This document shows positions 33,597 to 42,647 of a stretch of 64,000 bases of DNA, in pieces. The position numbers and the translations under genes were made by a program. Within the stretch, counting starts at the first letter, position 1. Every line of letters starts with the position of its first letter. Source of the stretch: Bradyrhizobium sp. CCBAU 51627. GTDB taxonomy: Bacteria; Pseudomonadota; Alphaproteobacteria; Rhizobiales; Xanthobacteraceae. Location: assembly GCF_028128765.1 (NCBI RefSeq), contig NZ_LBJG01000005.1:124001-188000 (forward strand), read 5' to 3'. The notes beneath the pieces are model-generated. The model was not told where the DNA came from and did no database searches. It saw nothing but the letters and a program-made list of their open reading frames with translations.

Positions 33597-34510
33597 TGGC
33601 GGATCCGAAGCGGTGGCGGATCGGGCTGGTTGGCTATGGCGAGGTTGGCCGGATCCTGGCCGAGGATTTGCGCCAGCAGGACATCAAGGTCGCGGCCTAC
33701 GACATCAAGCTCAGTGGCGAGCAGGATGCGCCGCTCGGGGAGCATGCGAGGAGATTCGGCGTGACGCTCGCGGCTTCTCACGCCGAACTGACCGCGAAAT
33801 CCGATTTCATCATCTCAGCGGTGACGGCCAGTCAGGCGGTGCCGGTGGCAAAAGCCTGCGCGGCCGCGATCAACCAGGGCACGTGGTTCCTCGATTTCAA
33901 CTCGGCTTCTCCCGGCGCCAAGCAAAGAGCAGCAGCGCTGATCGATGGTGCAGCGGGACGTTATGTCGAGGGCGCGGTGATGACCTCGGTGCCGCCTTAT
34001 CGCATCAAGGTGCCGCTGCTGCTCGGCGGTCCCGGCGCGAAGGAACTGGAGCCGCTGCTGAATGCGATCGGCTTTGCGGCCAAGGTCGCAAGCGACAAGC
34101 TCGGCGTGTCCTCGGCCGTCAAGATGTGCCGCAGCATCATGATCAAGGGCCTTGAGGCCATGGTGATCGAAAGCTTCACCACTGCGCGCGCTTATGGCGT
34201 CGAGGATGCCGTACTGGCCTCGCTCGCGGAAACGTTTCCGGCGATCAATTGGGAGAAGCAGGGCGCCTATTTCTTCCAGCGCGTGATCGAGCACGGTCGT
34301 CGCCGTGCCGAGGAAGTGCGCGAGGTCGCCGAGACTGTGCGCGAGGCGGGGCTGACGCCGTGGTCGGCGCAAGGCACGGCCGAGCGTCAAGCCTGGGTGG
34401 CCGATCTCGCCGACGAGGGGGTGTTCGGGCCTAGGGGAACGAAGGAGTTTGCCCGCAGCGCGGACTGGCGCACCGAGGCGGATCGGATCCTGGCGAAAAT
34501 CAAACGTTGA
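33596..34510 (+). CDS. NAD(P)-dependent 6-phosphogluconate dehydrogenase-like oxidoreductase (DUF1932 C-terminus)
   Basis: A 304-residue enzyme. The N-terminal Rossmann fold starts WRIGLVGYGEVGRILAEDLR. A beta-hydroxyacid-dehydrogenase-like middle contains SDFIISAVTASQAVPVAKAC and NQGTWFLDFNSASPGAKQRA, and the C-terminal helical part includes LGVSSAVKMCRSIMIKGLEA with a Lys in the catalytic position. The DUF1932-type C-terminus groups it with uncharacterised dehydrogenases. The ATG overlaps the preceding stop (TGATG). It may oxidise the cleavage-product semialdehyde/hemiacetal to the pyrone lactone used by LigI, replacing LigC. This is inference. Confidence 0.7.
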   Translation: MADPKRWRIGLVGYGEVGRILAEDLRQQDIKVAAYDIKLSGEQDAPLGEHARRFGVTLAASHAELTAKSDFIISAVTASQAVPVAKACAAAINQGTWFLDFNSASPGAKQRAAALIDGAAGRYVEGAVMTSVPPYRIKVPLLLGGPGAKELEPLLNAIGFAAKVASDKLGVSSAVKMCRSIMIKGLEAMVIESFTTARAYGVEDAVLASLAETFPAINWEKQGAYFFQRVIEHGRRRAEEVREVAETVREAGLTPWSAQGTAERQAWVADLADEGVFGPRGTKEFARSADWRTEADRILAKIKR

Positions 34511-34525
34511 GGCCGCGCGCCACGT

Positions 34526-34843
34526 TCAGCTCAGGACTATGCCACGATAGGTCGAGACTTCGTCGCGGGCTACCTCGATCAAGTCGATCAGGCTCTTGGC
34601 TTGGCTGATAACATCCTTGGTGCGCTCGCTCCTGAACTCGGTCAGGATCATGCGAATGCATTTGTCGGCGGTATCGAGCGTCCACAGCGCGCGGGCCATG
34701 TCGTCGCGCGAATGGATCGCGGAGATATCGAGGCTAGAGAGCGCTTCGCCGATGCCATTCAATCGCTTGACGGCCATTTCGGCCGGCGTGTTGGCCCGAA
34801 TAGATTCGTAATCGATGCTGCTGAATGCGCTGAACAGATCCAT
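34526..34843 (-). CDS. Hypothetical helical protein (105 aa)
   Basis: A 105-residue mostly alpha-helical protein without signal peptide or membrane segment (MDLFSAFSSIDYESIRANTP; GIGEALSSLDISAIHSRDDM; DVISQAKSLIDLIEVARDEV). A GGGGAAG ribosome-like site precedes the ATG. It is convergent with the dehydrogenase gene. Codon use and GC are a little lower than in neighbours. Function is unknown. Confidence 0.5.
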   Translation of the reverse strand: MDLFSAFSSIDYESIRANTPAEMAVKRLNGIGEALSSLDISAIHSRDDMARALWTLDTADKCIRMILTEFRSERTKDVISQAKSLIDLIEVARDEVSTYRGIVLS

Positions 34844-34994
34844 AACTTCCCCGGAGAACGCAGACGGTCAGGGCGCGCGTGCTATTATGGTTAGTGCTAC
34901 CTTTCTCGCAATGCGTTGGGCTACGGTCCGGGATACTACCGGACTCGGATTCGACGACGATTTGTCGGGAAATCGGGCCGAAAAAAACCGGTGA

Positions 34995-36197
34995 TCAGCG
35001 ATGTCTCCCGACAATCGTACCGTTAGACGCGACGAGCATACCTGCCTTGTAGACAGCGCGGCCCTGTGGCACCGCAACCACGGCCTCCGGCACATGCTCC
35101 GCGTCCAGCGTCACGAAATCGGCCTTGGCGCCGACGCGCAGGCCATAGCCTTCGAGTCGCAGGGCCTTGGCGCCTGACGCGGTGACGATGTCGAATGCAA
35201 CCCGCAACTCTTCGTCGATATTGAAGCCGGAGCGATAGCCTAGGGTCGTCGCCCGGCGCAGCATGTCGCCGTCACCATAGGGCCACCAGGAATCGCGGAT
35301 GTTGTCATTGCCGCTGAACACGGTGACGCCGGCGTTGCGCAGGACCAGGATCGGCGGGAAGGGCCGGGCGCCCGGTGCATTCGTCATGATTGCGACGCCG
35401 GAGCGGGCGAGGGTGTCGGCGACAGTTTTGAGCTGCTCCATCGTGATATCGCCAAGTCCGTAAGCGTGACTGATGGCGACATGGCCCTCCATGCCGAGCG
35501 CGCGGGTGCGCGCCGCGATCTGTTCGATCTCGAATGCGCCCAGCGTGCCCATGTCGTGCAGATGGATATCGACATCGACGCCGTGCTTGTTGGCGACGCC
35601 AAACACGACGTCGAGGTGTTTCTCGACATCGCGATCGAAACTGGCGGGATCGAGCCCGCCGACGAGGTCCGCGCCGAGGCCGATGGCCTCATCGAGTAAT
35701 TGCGGTGTGCCGGGGCTCGTCAAGATGCCGCTCTGGGGGAAGGCGACGAGCTGAATGTCGATCAGGCCGCGATAGTCCTCGCGCACGCGCAAGATCGTCT
35801 CCAGCGACTTCAGGCCGACCGAGCCGTCCACCATGACGTGGCTGCGCATTTGCGTGGTGCCGTGGCCTATGCAGAGATCGAGCTGGTTGCGCGCCCGCAC
35901 GTCCATCGGTGCAGCTTCGGCCATGTTCTGGGCCTGGAAGGCGACGCGTTCGTGCACGTTGAACCCGTTGGTGCACGGCTTGTGTGGACGCCAGGCGTCG
36001 CCGTAGAAGCTGGTGTCGAGATGGATGTGGCCCTCGACGAAGCCGGGAACGACCAGGGCATCGGCGAGGTCGACCGTCTCGATGCCTGTCGGCGCATCGG
36101 TCGGCAGGAGCGCGGCGATGCGGCCGTGCTTGACCGCAATATGGTGCCGCGTCCCGCCGTCGAAGCGGGCGTTCAGGAAGATCTTGTCGAAGGCCAT
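34995..36197 (-). CDS. Cytosine deaminase-like amidohydrolase A
   Basis: A 400-residue amidohydrolase. Metal-binding HxH is in VPGFVEGHIHLDTSFYGDAW. Further conserved parts are CIGHGTTQMRSHVMVDGSVG, the HxxD-type VDVDIHLHDMGTLGAFEIEQ, GHVAISHAYGLGDITMEQL, and a metal-site Asp in TVFSGNDNIRDSWWPYGDGD. This resembles CodA and the AtzC/TrzF-type deaminases. It probably removes ammonia or an amine from a nitrogen heterocycle. It lies 38 bases downstream of a paralogous gene on the same strand. The substrate is unknown. Confidence 0.82.
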   Translation of the reverse strand: MAFDKIFLNARFDGGTRHHIAVKHGRIAALLPTDAPTGIETVDLADALVVPGFVEGHIHLDTSFYGDAWRPHKPCTNGFNVHERVAFQAQNMAEAAPMDVRARNQLDLCIGHGTTQMRSHVMVDGSVGLKSLETILRVREDYRGLIDIQLVAFPQSGILTSPGTPQLLDEAIGLGADLVGGLDPASFDRDVEKHLDVVFGVANKHGVDVDIHLHDMGTLGAFEIEQIAARTRALGMEGHVAISHAYGLGDITMEQLKTVADTLARSGVAIMTNAPGARPFPPILVLRNAGVTVFSGNDNIRDSWWPYGDGDMLRRATTLGYRSGFNIDEELRVAFDIVTASGAKALRLEGYGLRVGAKADFVTLDAEHVPEAVVAVPQGRAVYKAGMLVASNGTIVGRHR

Positions 36198-36235
36198 CCG
36201 GTTGCTCCGTTGGTCGATTGATGTTGCGTGCGCGC

Positions 36236-37477
36236 TCAGTTTCGCGGGCGAAGCAGCTTGGCTGGCGACCGCTCAAAGGTCTGCCGGCCAGTCTTGAAGC
36301 CCATCAGGATATCCGGCAGCTCCGCGACGGCGAAGCGGCTGTCCTTGATGTCGAGCACGACGAGATCGGCGGGCTTGCCGACTGCGATTCCGTAGTCGCT
36401 GAGATTCATCAGTCGCGCGGGCAGCTCGGTGACGAGATCCAGACAGGTGTCGAAGTCACCGACGGTGGCGTGGGCGACGTTGGCGTAAAAGTTCGCCATC
36501 CGCAGCAGGGAGGCATCGCCGAACGGCGTGAAGGGATTGAGCACGTTGTTGGTGGCGACCGAGCACACGATACCGTCGCCCGCGAGCTTGTGCGCGAGCG
36601 TCAACCCGCGCGGCGCGTTGTGGGTGGCCTCGCGTCCCATCAAATAGAGATCGGTCGCCGGCAGCACGGTGACGGCAACGCCGGCCTTCGCCAGTTGCGC
36701 GGTGGCAGCCTTCAGCCGTTCCGGCGGCATGGCGGAAAGTTTTGTGGCATGCCCGATCGCGACGCGGCCCCCATAGTTGCGCCGCTCGGTCTGCCTGAGG
36801 ACCTCGCCGAGATGCGACCAGGACGGATCGAGATCGAAATCGAGATGGAGATCGACGTCGAGGTCGAACTCTTGGGCGAGATCGAAAATGCGTGCGAGAT
36901 GCGCGTTCGGGTCGGTGTCGGTATAAGGGCAGCCGCCGATCGCATCGGCACCGTCGCGCAATGCCTTAACCAGCAGCTCCTCGGCTCCGGGATCGTTGGT
37001 CAGGCCTTCTTGCGGGAAGACGCAGAGGCCAAGATCGATGGCCCAGGCATAATCGCGCTTGAGCGCCTTGATCGCCTCAAAGCTGCGCAGGCCTATGCGC
37101 GGGTCAATCTCGACATGGGTGCGCATGCGCGTCGTGCCGTGCACGATGGCGCGCTCGAGCACTTTGGCGCCGCGCGCATAGACGTCGTCGGTGGTGAAAT
37201 CACGCTTCATCGCCGAGACGGCCCGGATCGCCTCGCCGAGCGTGCCGTGAATGTGGTCGCAGCGCTCGAGGAGGCAAGCCTTGTCGAGATGGATGTGGGT
37301 GTCGACGAAGCCGGGCAGGGCCAGCCGTCCCCCGACATCGACCTCGAGGGCCTCGCACGCCAGCCGTGGTTCGATCGCGGCGATATGTCCACCCTTCACG
37401 CCGATATCGACGAGCGTCGAGGACGATCGCATCAGGGCATTGCGGAAGATCAGGTCAAAGGCTGTCTGGGCGATCAT
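36236..37477 (-). CDS. Cytosine deaminase-like amidohydrolase B
   Basis: A 413-residue paralogue of the gene at 34995. HxH in LPGFVDTHIHLDKACLLERC (the THxHLDK form is the classic cytosine-deaminase signature). Then VHGTTRMRTHVEIDPRIGLR, DLDVDLHLDFDLDPSWSHLG, GGRVAIGHATKLSAMPPERL and VATNNVLNPFTPFGDASLLR. It would be the first gene of a two-gene minus-strand unit with amidohydrolase A. The 230-base region up to the divergent binding-protein gene presumably holds both promoters. Confidence 0.82.
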   Translation of the reverse strand: MIAQTAFDLIFRNALMRSSSTLVDIGVKGGHIAAIEPRLACEALEVDVGGRLALPGFVDTHIHLDKACLLERCDHIHGTLGEAIRAVSAMKRDFTTDDVYARGAKVLERAIVHGTTRMRTHVEIDPRIGLRSFEAIKALKRDYAWAIDLGLCVFPQEGLTNDPGAEELLVKALRDGADAIGGCPYTDTDPNAHLARIFDLAQEFDLDVDLHLDFDLDPSWSHLGEVLRQTERRNYGGRVAIGHATKLSAMPPERLKAATAQLAKAGVAVTVLPATDLYLMGREATHNAPRGLTLAHKLAGDGIVCSVATNNVLNPFTPFGDASLLRMANFYANVAHATVGDFDTCLDLVTELPARLMNLSDYGIAVGKPADLVVLDIKDSRFAVAELPDILMGFKTGRQTFERSPAKLLRPRN

Positions 37478-37705
37478 GGCGGGGAATCTTGAGAGAGAAC
37501 TTATAGCAATCGGGGAGATGGCAGGCCTGCAGCAATGTAGCGCGGGATATGATCAAAATATATGCGTTCTCCTGGATCTCCTCGCACCTATCAAAGGCGA
37601 TGATAGCTGATAGACGCGGGCTGATCTGGTGATTGGCGCGCGCCTGGGCTATCAAAATCTCGATTGCGCCCGAGATGGAGGCGCAGCCCCTTTCAGGAGC
37701 CCCCG

Positions 37706-38614
37706 ATGCGTCTATCCGCCGTTCTTCTGGCCGTCACATGTCTTGCTGGTACGGCTTCAGCCGAAGATCTCACGGGCACGCTTTTGAAGATCAAGGAGAC
37801 CAGGAAGATCACGCTGGGCTATCAGGAAGCCTCCGTGCCGTTCAGCTATCTCGACGGCAACCAGAAGCCGATCGGCTTTGCCATGGATATCTGCCTCAAG
37901 ATCGTGGATGCCGTGAAGAAGCAGCTCGCCATGCCCGACATTGCCGTCGACTACGTCGCCGTGACCTCGTCGAACCGCATCCCGCTGATGGTGAACGGCA
38001 CGCTCGATTTGCATTGCTCGGCGACCACCAACAACGCCGACCGCCAGAAGCAGGTTGCCTTCACCAACACGCACTTCCTCAGCGCGACGCGATTTGCCGC
38101 CAAGAAGGCCGCCAAAATCAACACCATCGACGATCTCAAGGGCAAGGCCGTCACGGCGGTGGGAGGCTCGGTTAACCTCAATCAGCTCGCCAAGGTCAAT
38201 TCCGAACGCAATCTCGGCATCAAGATCATGCCGGCCGTGGATCAGGCTGAAGCGTTCCTGTTGCTGGAGACCGACCGCGCGCAGGCCTATGCGCTCGACG
38301 ACGTGCAGCTCGCGGTCGCCATTGCGCGCTCTAAGGAGCCGGCCCAGTTCATGATCAGCGAGGAGACCTTCTCCAAGCCCGAGCCCTACGGGATCATGCT
38401 GCGCCGGGACGACGCGCCGTTCAAGGCGCTGGCCGACCGCGCCACGGCCGAGCTCTATGCAAGCCCGGAGATCGAGGTGCTCTACAGGAAGTGGCTGGAA
38501 TCGCCGACGCCGCCGAACGGTCTCAACTACAATGTTCCAATCTCGGCAGCCTTGCGCAACGCGTTCAAGAACCCGAGCTCGAGCGCGGATCCCGACGTTT
38601 ACTTGGTGAAGTGA
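37706..38614 (+). CDS. Amino-acid-type ABC transporter substrate-binding protein (GltI-like)
   Basis: A 302-residue periplasmic protein from the ATG at 37706, with a CAGGAG site upstream. The signal peptide MRLSAVLLAVTCLAGTASA is cleaved before EDLTG. The mature protein shows KETRKITLGYQEASVPFSYL and GNQKPIGFAMDICLKIVDAV, typical of glutamate/aspartate-binding proteins. No permease or ATPase gene follows. It is divergent from the two deaminase-like genes and may bring in their substrate through a transporter encoded elsewhere. The 37478-37705 gap holds no gene. Confidence 0.85.
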   Translation: MRLSAVLLAVTCLAGTASAEDLTGTLLKIKETRKITLGYQEASVPFSYLDGNQKPIGFAMDICLKIVDAVKKQLAMPDIAVDYVAVTSSNRIPLMVNGTLDLHCSATTNNADRQKQVAFTNTHFLSATRFAAKKAAKINTIDDLKGKAVTAVGGSVNLNQLAKVNSERNLGIKIMPAVDQAEAFLLLETDRAQAYALDDVQLAVAIARSKEPAQFMISEETFSKPEPYGIMLRRDDAPFKALADRATAELYASPEIEVLYRKWLESPTPPNGLNYNVPISAALRNAFKNPSSSADPDVYLVK

Positions 38615-38730
38615 GGCGAGGGGTCGGCCAGCAGCACGGCGTGTCGTCCGGCCGCCAGGCGCCACGGAGGAACTCAGATTGCCGCGAGCTGGTCGCCATT
38701 TCGTGATCGGGGTTAGGATTGTGAGCTAAT

Positions 38731-38746
38731 AGTTAGGCTCCTATCT
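38731..38746 (+). promoter_or_regulatory. MarR-type operator AGTTAGGCTCCTATCT
   Basis: An imperfect palindrome (arms AGTTAGG / CCTATCT, six of seven positions paired, CT centre) lies eight bases before the GTG start of the MarR gene at 38754. Position and TAGGCTCCTA core suggest autoregulation of the marR-efflux operon. Confidence 0.5.
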
Positions 38747-38753
38747 AGTTGAC

Positions 38754-39227
38754 GTGGTCCCCTCGCAGACTCATATCCACGGCGAAATCGGCCGACTCAT
38801 CGCGCGCCTCGCCCGCCTTTGGCGGCGCGCGTCGGATCAGGCGCTGTTCGACCACAGCCTGTCCTACGCGACTGCAATTCCACTTCTCGTGCTGTCGCGC
38901 CAGGGCGAGAGTGTGCGCCAGGGCGTGCTCGCCGACGAACTCGGCATAGAGGGACCGTCGCTGGTCCGGCTGATCGACCTGCTTCAGGCCGAAGGCCTGG
39001 TGGAGCGGCGTGAAGACCCGAAGGATCGCCGCGCCAAAACGCTCCATCTGACCAAAGCGGGCGAAGCCAAGGTCGAGGAGACCAACCGCGTGCTGCGGCG
39101 GGTGCGGGCAAGCTTGCTCAAAGATATCGCGCCCGAGGAACTTGCGATAACGTTCGCGACCCTTCAGCGCGTCGAACAGCGGGCCAGCCGGTTACAGGAC
39201 GCCAAGGCCGGGCCGGAGGCGAAGTAA
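38754..39227 (+). CDS. MarR family regulator of the aromatic acid efflux operon
   Basis: A 157-residue winged helix protein, starting at GTG 38754. ADELGIEGPSLVRLIDLLQA is the recognition helix and ERREDPKDRRAKTLHLTKAG the wing with the DxRxK pattern. Its stop lies two bases before the AaeB-like gene. In comparable operons the MarR protein represses the pump until an aromatic carboxylate or other phenolic compound binds. A palindrome sits immediately before the start. Confidence 0.85.
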   Translation: MVPSQTHIHGEIGRLIARLARLWRRASDQALFDHSLSYATAIPLLVLSRQGESVRQGVLADELGIEGPSLVRLIDLLQAEGLVERREDPKDRRAKTLHLTKAGEAKVEETNRVLRRVRASLLKDIAPEELAITFATLQRVEQRASRLQDAKAGPEAK

Positions 39228-39229
39228 CC

Positions 39230-41281
39230 ATGCGCGCAGATGAGCCATTCCTGGTCCGCCAAGCGGACCTGATTTTTGCTTTGAAGACGTTTGCCGCGTC
39301 GATGCTGGCACTCGTCATCGCGCTCGCGATGGACCTGCCGCGGCCCTATTGGGCGATGGCGACCGTCTACATCACCTCGCAGCCGCTCGCCGGCGCAACC
39401 AGCTCGAAGGCGTTTTTCCGCGTCATGGGTACCCTGGTCGGCGCGATCATGACGGTGGCGCTGGTGCCGAATCTGATCAATGCGCCGGAGCTGTTGTGTC
39501 TTGCCATCGCGCTCTGGGTCGGGCTCTGCCTTTATCTGTCGCTGCTCGACGGCACGCCCCGCAGCTATGTCTTCATGCTGGCTGGTTACACGGTGGCGCT
39601 GATCGGCTTTCCATCTGTGTCCGAGCCCGGCGCGATCTTCGACACGGCGGTGGCAAGACTCGAGGAGATTTCGCTCGGGATCATCTGCGCCAGCCTGGTC
39701 TCGACCATCGTGCTTCCGCGGAGCGTTGCGCCGGCCGTCGCGTCTCGAGTCGATAACTGGCTTTCCGATGCACGCCGCCTCAGTCAACTCGTCCTGCTGC
39801 GCGAAGGCAGCGCGGCGACGCGCCGCGGCAAGTGGCTCAAGCTTGCGACCGATATCGTCGAGATCGACACGCTCTCAACCCACCTGGCCTACGATCGCCT
39901 GACCGATCGCAACGCGGTGACCGGTCTCGGCGAAGTCAGGCTGCGCATGCTGATGTTGCTGCCCGTGATCGCCTCGCTCGAGGACCGGCTCGCTACCCTT
40001 GGTGAGGAGGCGCTGCGGCAGCCGCCAGAGCTGAGGCGGCTGCTGGAAGATCTGGCGCAATGGATCGTCAGCGAGGTCAGCGCGCGGCAGCCGGCCGAAC
40101 GAGTTCGCGCCATGATCGCCGAGCGGCAAGCCGTACTCGACGACAACGCGTCCTGGGAGCGGATCATCATGACGAGCCTGTTGTTGCGATTGCGCGAACT
40201 CGTCGATCTTTCGCGCGATTGCCGCGAACTGACCGAGGCGATTGCCGAGAATCGCAGCGTATCGACCCTCGACCTGGCCTTCCATTCCGAGGCTGGCGCC
40301 GCGCCCGTGCGTCACCGGGACCGCGGCCTCGCATTGTGGTCGGCTGCCGGCGCGGCAACGGCCATCCTGATCTGCTGCGGGTTCTGGATCGGAACGGGTT
40401 GGCCGGACGGCGCCTCGGCGCCGATGATGGCGGCGGTGGCCTGCTCCTTCTTTGCCGCGCAGGACGAGCCTGCGCGCTTCATCCGCAGTTTCGGCCTGTG
40501 GTCGCTGGTCGCCATCGTGGTTGTCGCGGTCTATCTGTTCGCGCTGGTGCCTGCGATCTCGCATCTGGAAGTGCTCGCCCTCGCGCTGGCGCCGACTTTC
40601 CTGCTCTATGGCTTCCTGATCGCGCGGCCCGCGACCGCGGGCACCGGCATGGCACTCGCGGCCAACACGGCAACGCTGCTGGCGCTGCAATCCACCTACA
40701 GCGCGGATTTCGCCTCCTACGCCAATTCTGCCGTCGCCTTCTTCGTCGGCGTCGTCATCGCCGAACTGGTGACGCGGATCGCGCGCGGAGTAGGGGCCGA
40801 GTGGATCGCCAATCGTCTGGTCCTGTCGGGCTGGATCACGATCGCGGTTGCCGCCGAGCGGCGCGGCAAGCGCGACCGCGCGGAGTTCGCGGGCCTCATG
40901 CTGCACCGGCTCGGGCTTCTGGTTCAGCGCATCGCCTTCCTCTCGGACAGCGATCGGCGCGACGCCGACAGCCTCGTGCAGCTCCGCATCGGTATCAACA
41001 TCATCGATTTGCGCCGCGCGCGCTATCGGCTTGCGGTCTCGACCATCTCCGTCATCGACGATATGCTCGACCAGCTTGCCATCGCCTGCCGCAACTATGC
41101 GGGCGGTGGAATGCCGCGCGAGCTTCTGACCAGCGTCGACCGGGCGCTGGCGCAGGCCGTGAAGGATACCGATGACAGCGCGCGCGAAGACGCTTTGATC
41201 GGCCTTGTCGGCATCAGGCGAGGCCTGTTCCCCGACGCGCCGGCCTACCGGCCGCGCACAGGTGAGAGTGCGGCGGCATGA
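39230..41281 (+). CDS. FUSC-family aromatic acid efflux permease (AaeB type)
   Basis: A 683-residue membrane protein. It has two blocks of about five to six helices (residues 15-165 and 360-520) separated by a cytosolic helical region. The motif DLPRPYWAMATVYITSQPLA, with SSKAFFRVMGTLVGAIMTVA, is the FUSC signature, and a second copy region reads IGTGWPDGASAPMMAAVACS. AaeB-type proteins export p-hydroxybenzoate and other aromatic carboxylates together with a membrane fusion protein. It overlaps the DUF1656 gene by four bases. Confidence 0.88.
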   Translation: MRADEPFLVRQADLIFALKTFAASMLALVIALAMDLPRPYWAMATVYITSQPLAGATSSKAFFRVMGTLVGAIMTVALVPNLINAPELLCLAIALWVGLCLYLSLLDGTPRSYVFMLAGYTVALIGFPSVSEPGAIFDTAVARLEEISLGIICASLVSTIVLPRSVAPAVASRVDNWLSDARRLSQLVLLREGSAATRRGKWLKLATDIVEIDTLSTHLAYDRLTDRNAVTGLGEVRLRMLMLLPVIASLEDRLATLGEEALRQPPELRRLLEDLAQWIVSEVSARQPAERVRAMIAERQAVLDDNASWERIIMTSLLLRLRELVDLSRDCRELTEAIAENRSVSTLDLAFHSEAGAAPVRHRDRGLALWSAAGAATAILICCGFWIGTGWPDGASAPMMAAVACSFFAAQDEPARFIRSFGLWSLVAIVVVAVYLFALVPAISHLEVLALALAPTFLLYGFLIARPATAGTGMALAANTATLLALQSTYSADFASYANSAVAFFVGVVIAELVTRIARGVGAEWIANRLVLSGWITIAVAAERRGKRDRAEFAGLMLHRLGLLVQRIAFLSDSDRRDADSLVQLRIGINIIDLRRARYRLAVSTISVIDDMLDQLAIACRNYAGGGMPRELLTSVDRALAQAVKDTDDSAREDALIGLVGIRRGLFPDAPAYRPRTGESAAA

Positions 41282-41484
41282 GATATGTGATCGATATCTA
41301 CGGCGTGCTCGTGCCGGCGCTCCTGCTCTGGATCATTGTCGCCTATGCCCTGAGCGCGCTTCTCCGCCGCTTCATGCAGCGCTTCGATCTCTACCGCCTG
41401 GTCTGGCACCGCGCGCTGTTCGATTTCGCGATTTTCGTCTGCCTTCTCGGCGGCGTCGTCTATCTCTCGGAGTATCTCTCATGA
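41278..41484 (+). CDS. DUF1656 small membrane protein (AaeX type)
   Basis: A 68-residue protein with two transmembrane helices (VLVPALLLWIIVAYALSALL and ALFDFAIFVCLLGGVVYLSE) separated by a basic loop RRFMQRFDLYRLVWHR. DUF1656 proteins almost always accompany FUSC permeases and HlyD-type adaptors. It overlaps both flanking genes by four bases, so all three are translationally coupled. Its precise role in the pump is unknown. Confidence 0.88.
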   Translation: MRYVIDIYGVLVPALLLWIIVAYALSALLRRFMQRFDLYRLVWHRALFDFAIFVCLLGGVVYLSEYLS

Positions 41485-42347
41485 AAGGGAATTTCGCCTG
41501 GCTCGGCCGGCTTGCGGTGACCATCATTGCCGTCGTTGCGGCGCTCGCCGTCGGCCGTGAGCTCTGGGTCTATTACATGGAATCGCCCTGGACGCGCGAC
41601 GGCCGCGTGCGCGCCGACGTGGTGCAGGTTGCGCCCGACGTCTCGGGCTTCGTCACCGACGTGCTGGTCAGGGACAATCAGAAGGTCCGCCGCGGCGACG
41701 TGCTGTTCAAGATCGACCGCGAGCGGTTCGCGCTGGCGCTCCGGCAGGCCGATGCTTCGGTCGCAGGGCACCAGGCCACACTCGATCAGGCCAATGCCGA
41801 TCTGAAGCGCTACAGCGCGCTGACGACGGATGCGGTGTCGCAACAGAAGCAGGAGCAGGTGCTCGCGGCCCAGCTTCAGGCCAAGGCTGCCTTCGATCAG
41901 GCCGTTGCCGACCGCGCGCTCGCGCAGCTCAATCTCGATCGCAGCGAGGTTCGCGCCTCCGTGAACGGCGTGATCACCAATATGGATCTACGGCCCGGCG
42001 CTTACGTCACCGCCGGGAAAGGTGTGATGGCGCTGGTCGACAGCGACACGCTGCATGTGGAAGGCTATTTCGAGGAGACCAAGCTCGCGCGCATCCGCAC
42101 CGGCGACAAGGCGCAGGTCCGCCTGATGGGTGAGAAGGGCACGCTGACAGGCCACGTCGAGAGCATCGCCGCCGGCATCGAGGACCGCGACCGTGCCGAG
42201 GGCGCGAGCCTGCTCGCCAACGTCAACCCGACCTTCAGCTGGGTGCGGCTGGCCCAACGCGTGCCCGTGCGCATCGCACTCGATAGGGTGCCGGAGGGAA
42301 TGTCGCTGGTTGCGGGGCGCTCGGCCACCGTGGAGGTATTGGACTAA
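41481..42347 (+). CDS. HlyD-family membrane fusion protein (AaeA type)
   Basis: A 288-residue periplasmic adaptor. One N-terminal transmembrane helix (LAVTIIAVVAALAVGRELWV) is followed by the lipoyl-like half motifs DGRVRADVVQVAPDVSGFVT and RSEVRASVNGVITNMDLRPG, a short coiled-coil hairpin and the beta-barrel domain. It should bridge the FUSC permease to an outer-membrane channel encoded elsewhere. It is the last gene of the marR-aaeB-aaeX-aaeA-type operon. Confidence 0.88.
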   Translation: MKGNFAWLGRLAVTIIAVVAALAVGRELWVYYMESPWTRDGRVRADVVQVAPDVSGFVTDVLVRDNQKVRRGDVLFKIDRERFALALRQADASVAGHQATLDQANADLKRYSALTTDAVSQQKQEQVLAAQLQAKAAFDQAVADRALAQLNLDRSEVRASVNGVITNMDLRPGAYVTAGKGVMALVDSDTLHVEGYFEETKLARIRTGDKAQVRLMGEKGTLTGHVESIAAGIEDRDRAEGASLLANVNPTFSWVRLAQRVPVRIALDRVPEGMSLVAGRSATVEVLD

Positions 42348-42454
42348 CGCAGCGAGCAGATGATCACGCTTGGCTTGGGGAAAACCGGCAACAAACGTTT
42401 CAATGCCAAATCGTAAGGCTAATCCTGACTGATGTGTATGAGTCGGGGGACTCC

Positions 42455-42526
42455 ATGGGCGTTTGGTTTTTAGTCCTAGCAGCCTGCATCGTCGGCGCTT
42501 TGCTCCTCTTGGCGTTCTGCCGTTAG
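42455..42526 (+). CDS. Putative single-TM microprotein (23 aa)
   Basis: A 24-codon frame reading GVWFLVLAACIVGALLLLAF after the initiator Met, ending CR. It is essentially one hydrophobic helix. A purine-rich GGGGGACTCC precedes the ATG. It lies in the 410-base gap after the efflux operon, in which no larger gene is seen. Support is weak and rests on composition and the presence of a similar microprotein 120 bases further on. Confidence 0.3.
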   Translation: MGVWFLVLAACIVGALLLLAFCR

Positions 42527-42647
42527 GACCGACAGCAGATGCACTTGTTGCTGCGAAGCATCAGCGAGCTGCCGAATAGCGGTCCCAGACCGATGGTTTT
42601 TGACTGTGCATGGATGAACGCGTTCACTTCCGGGATCGGAGGCGGAC

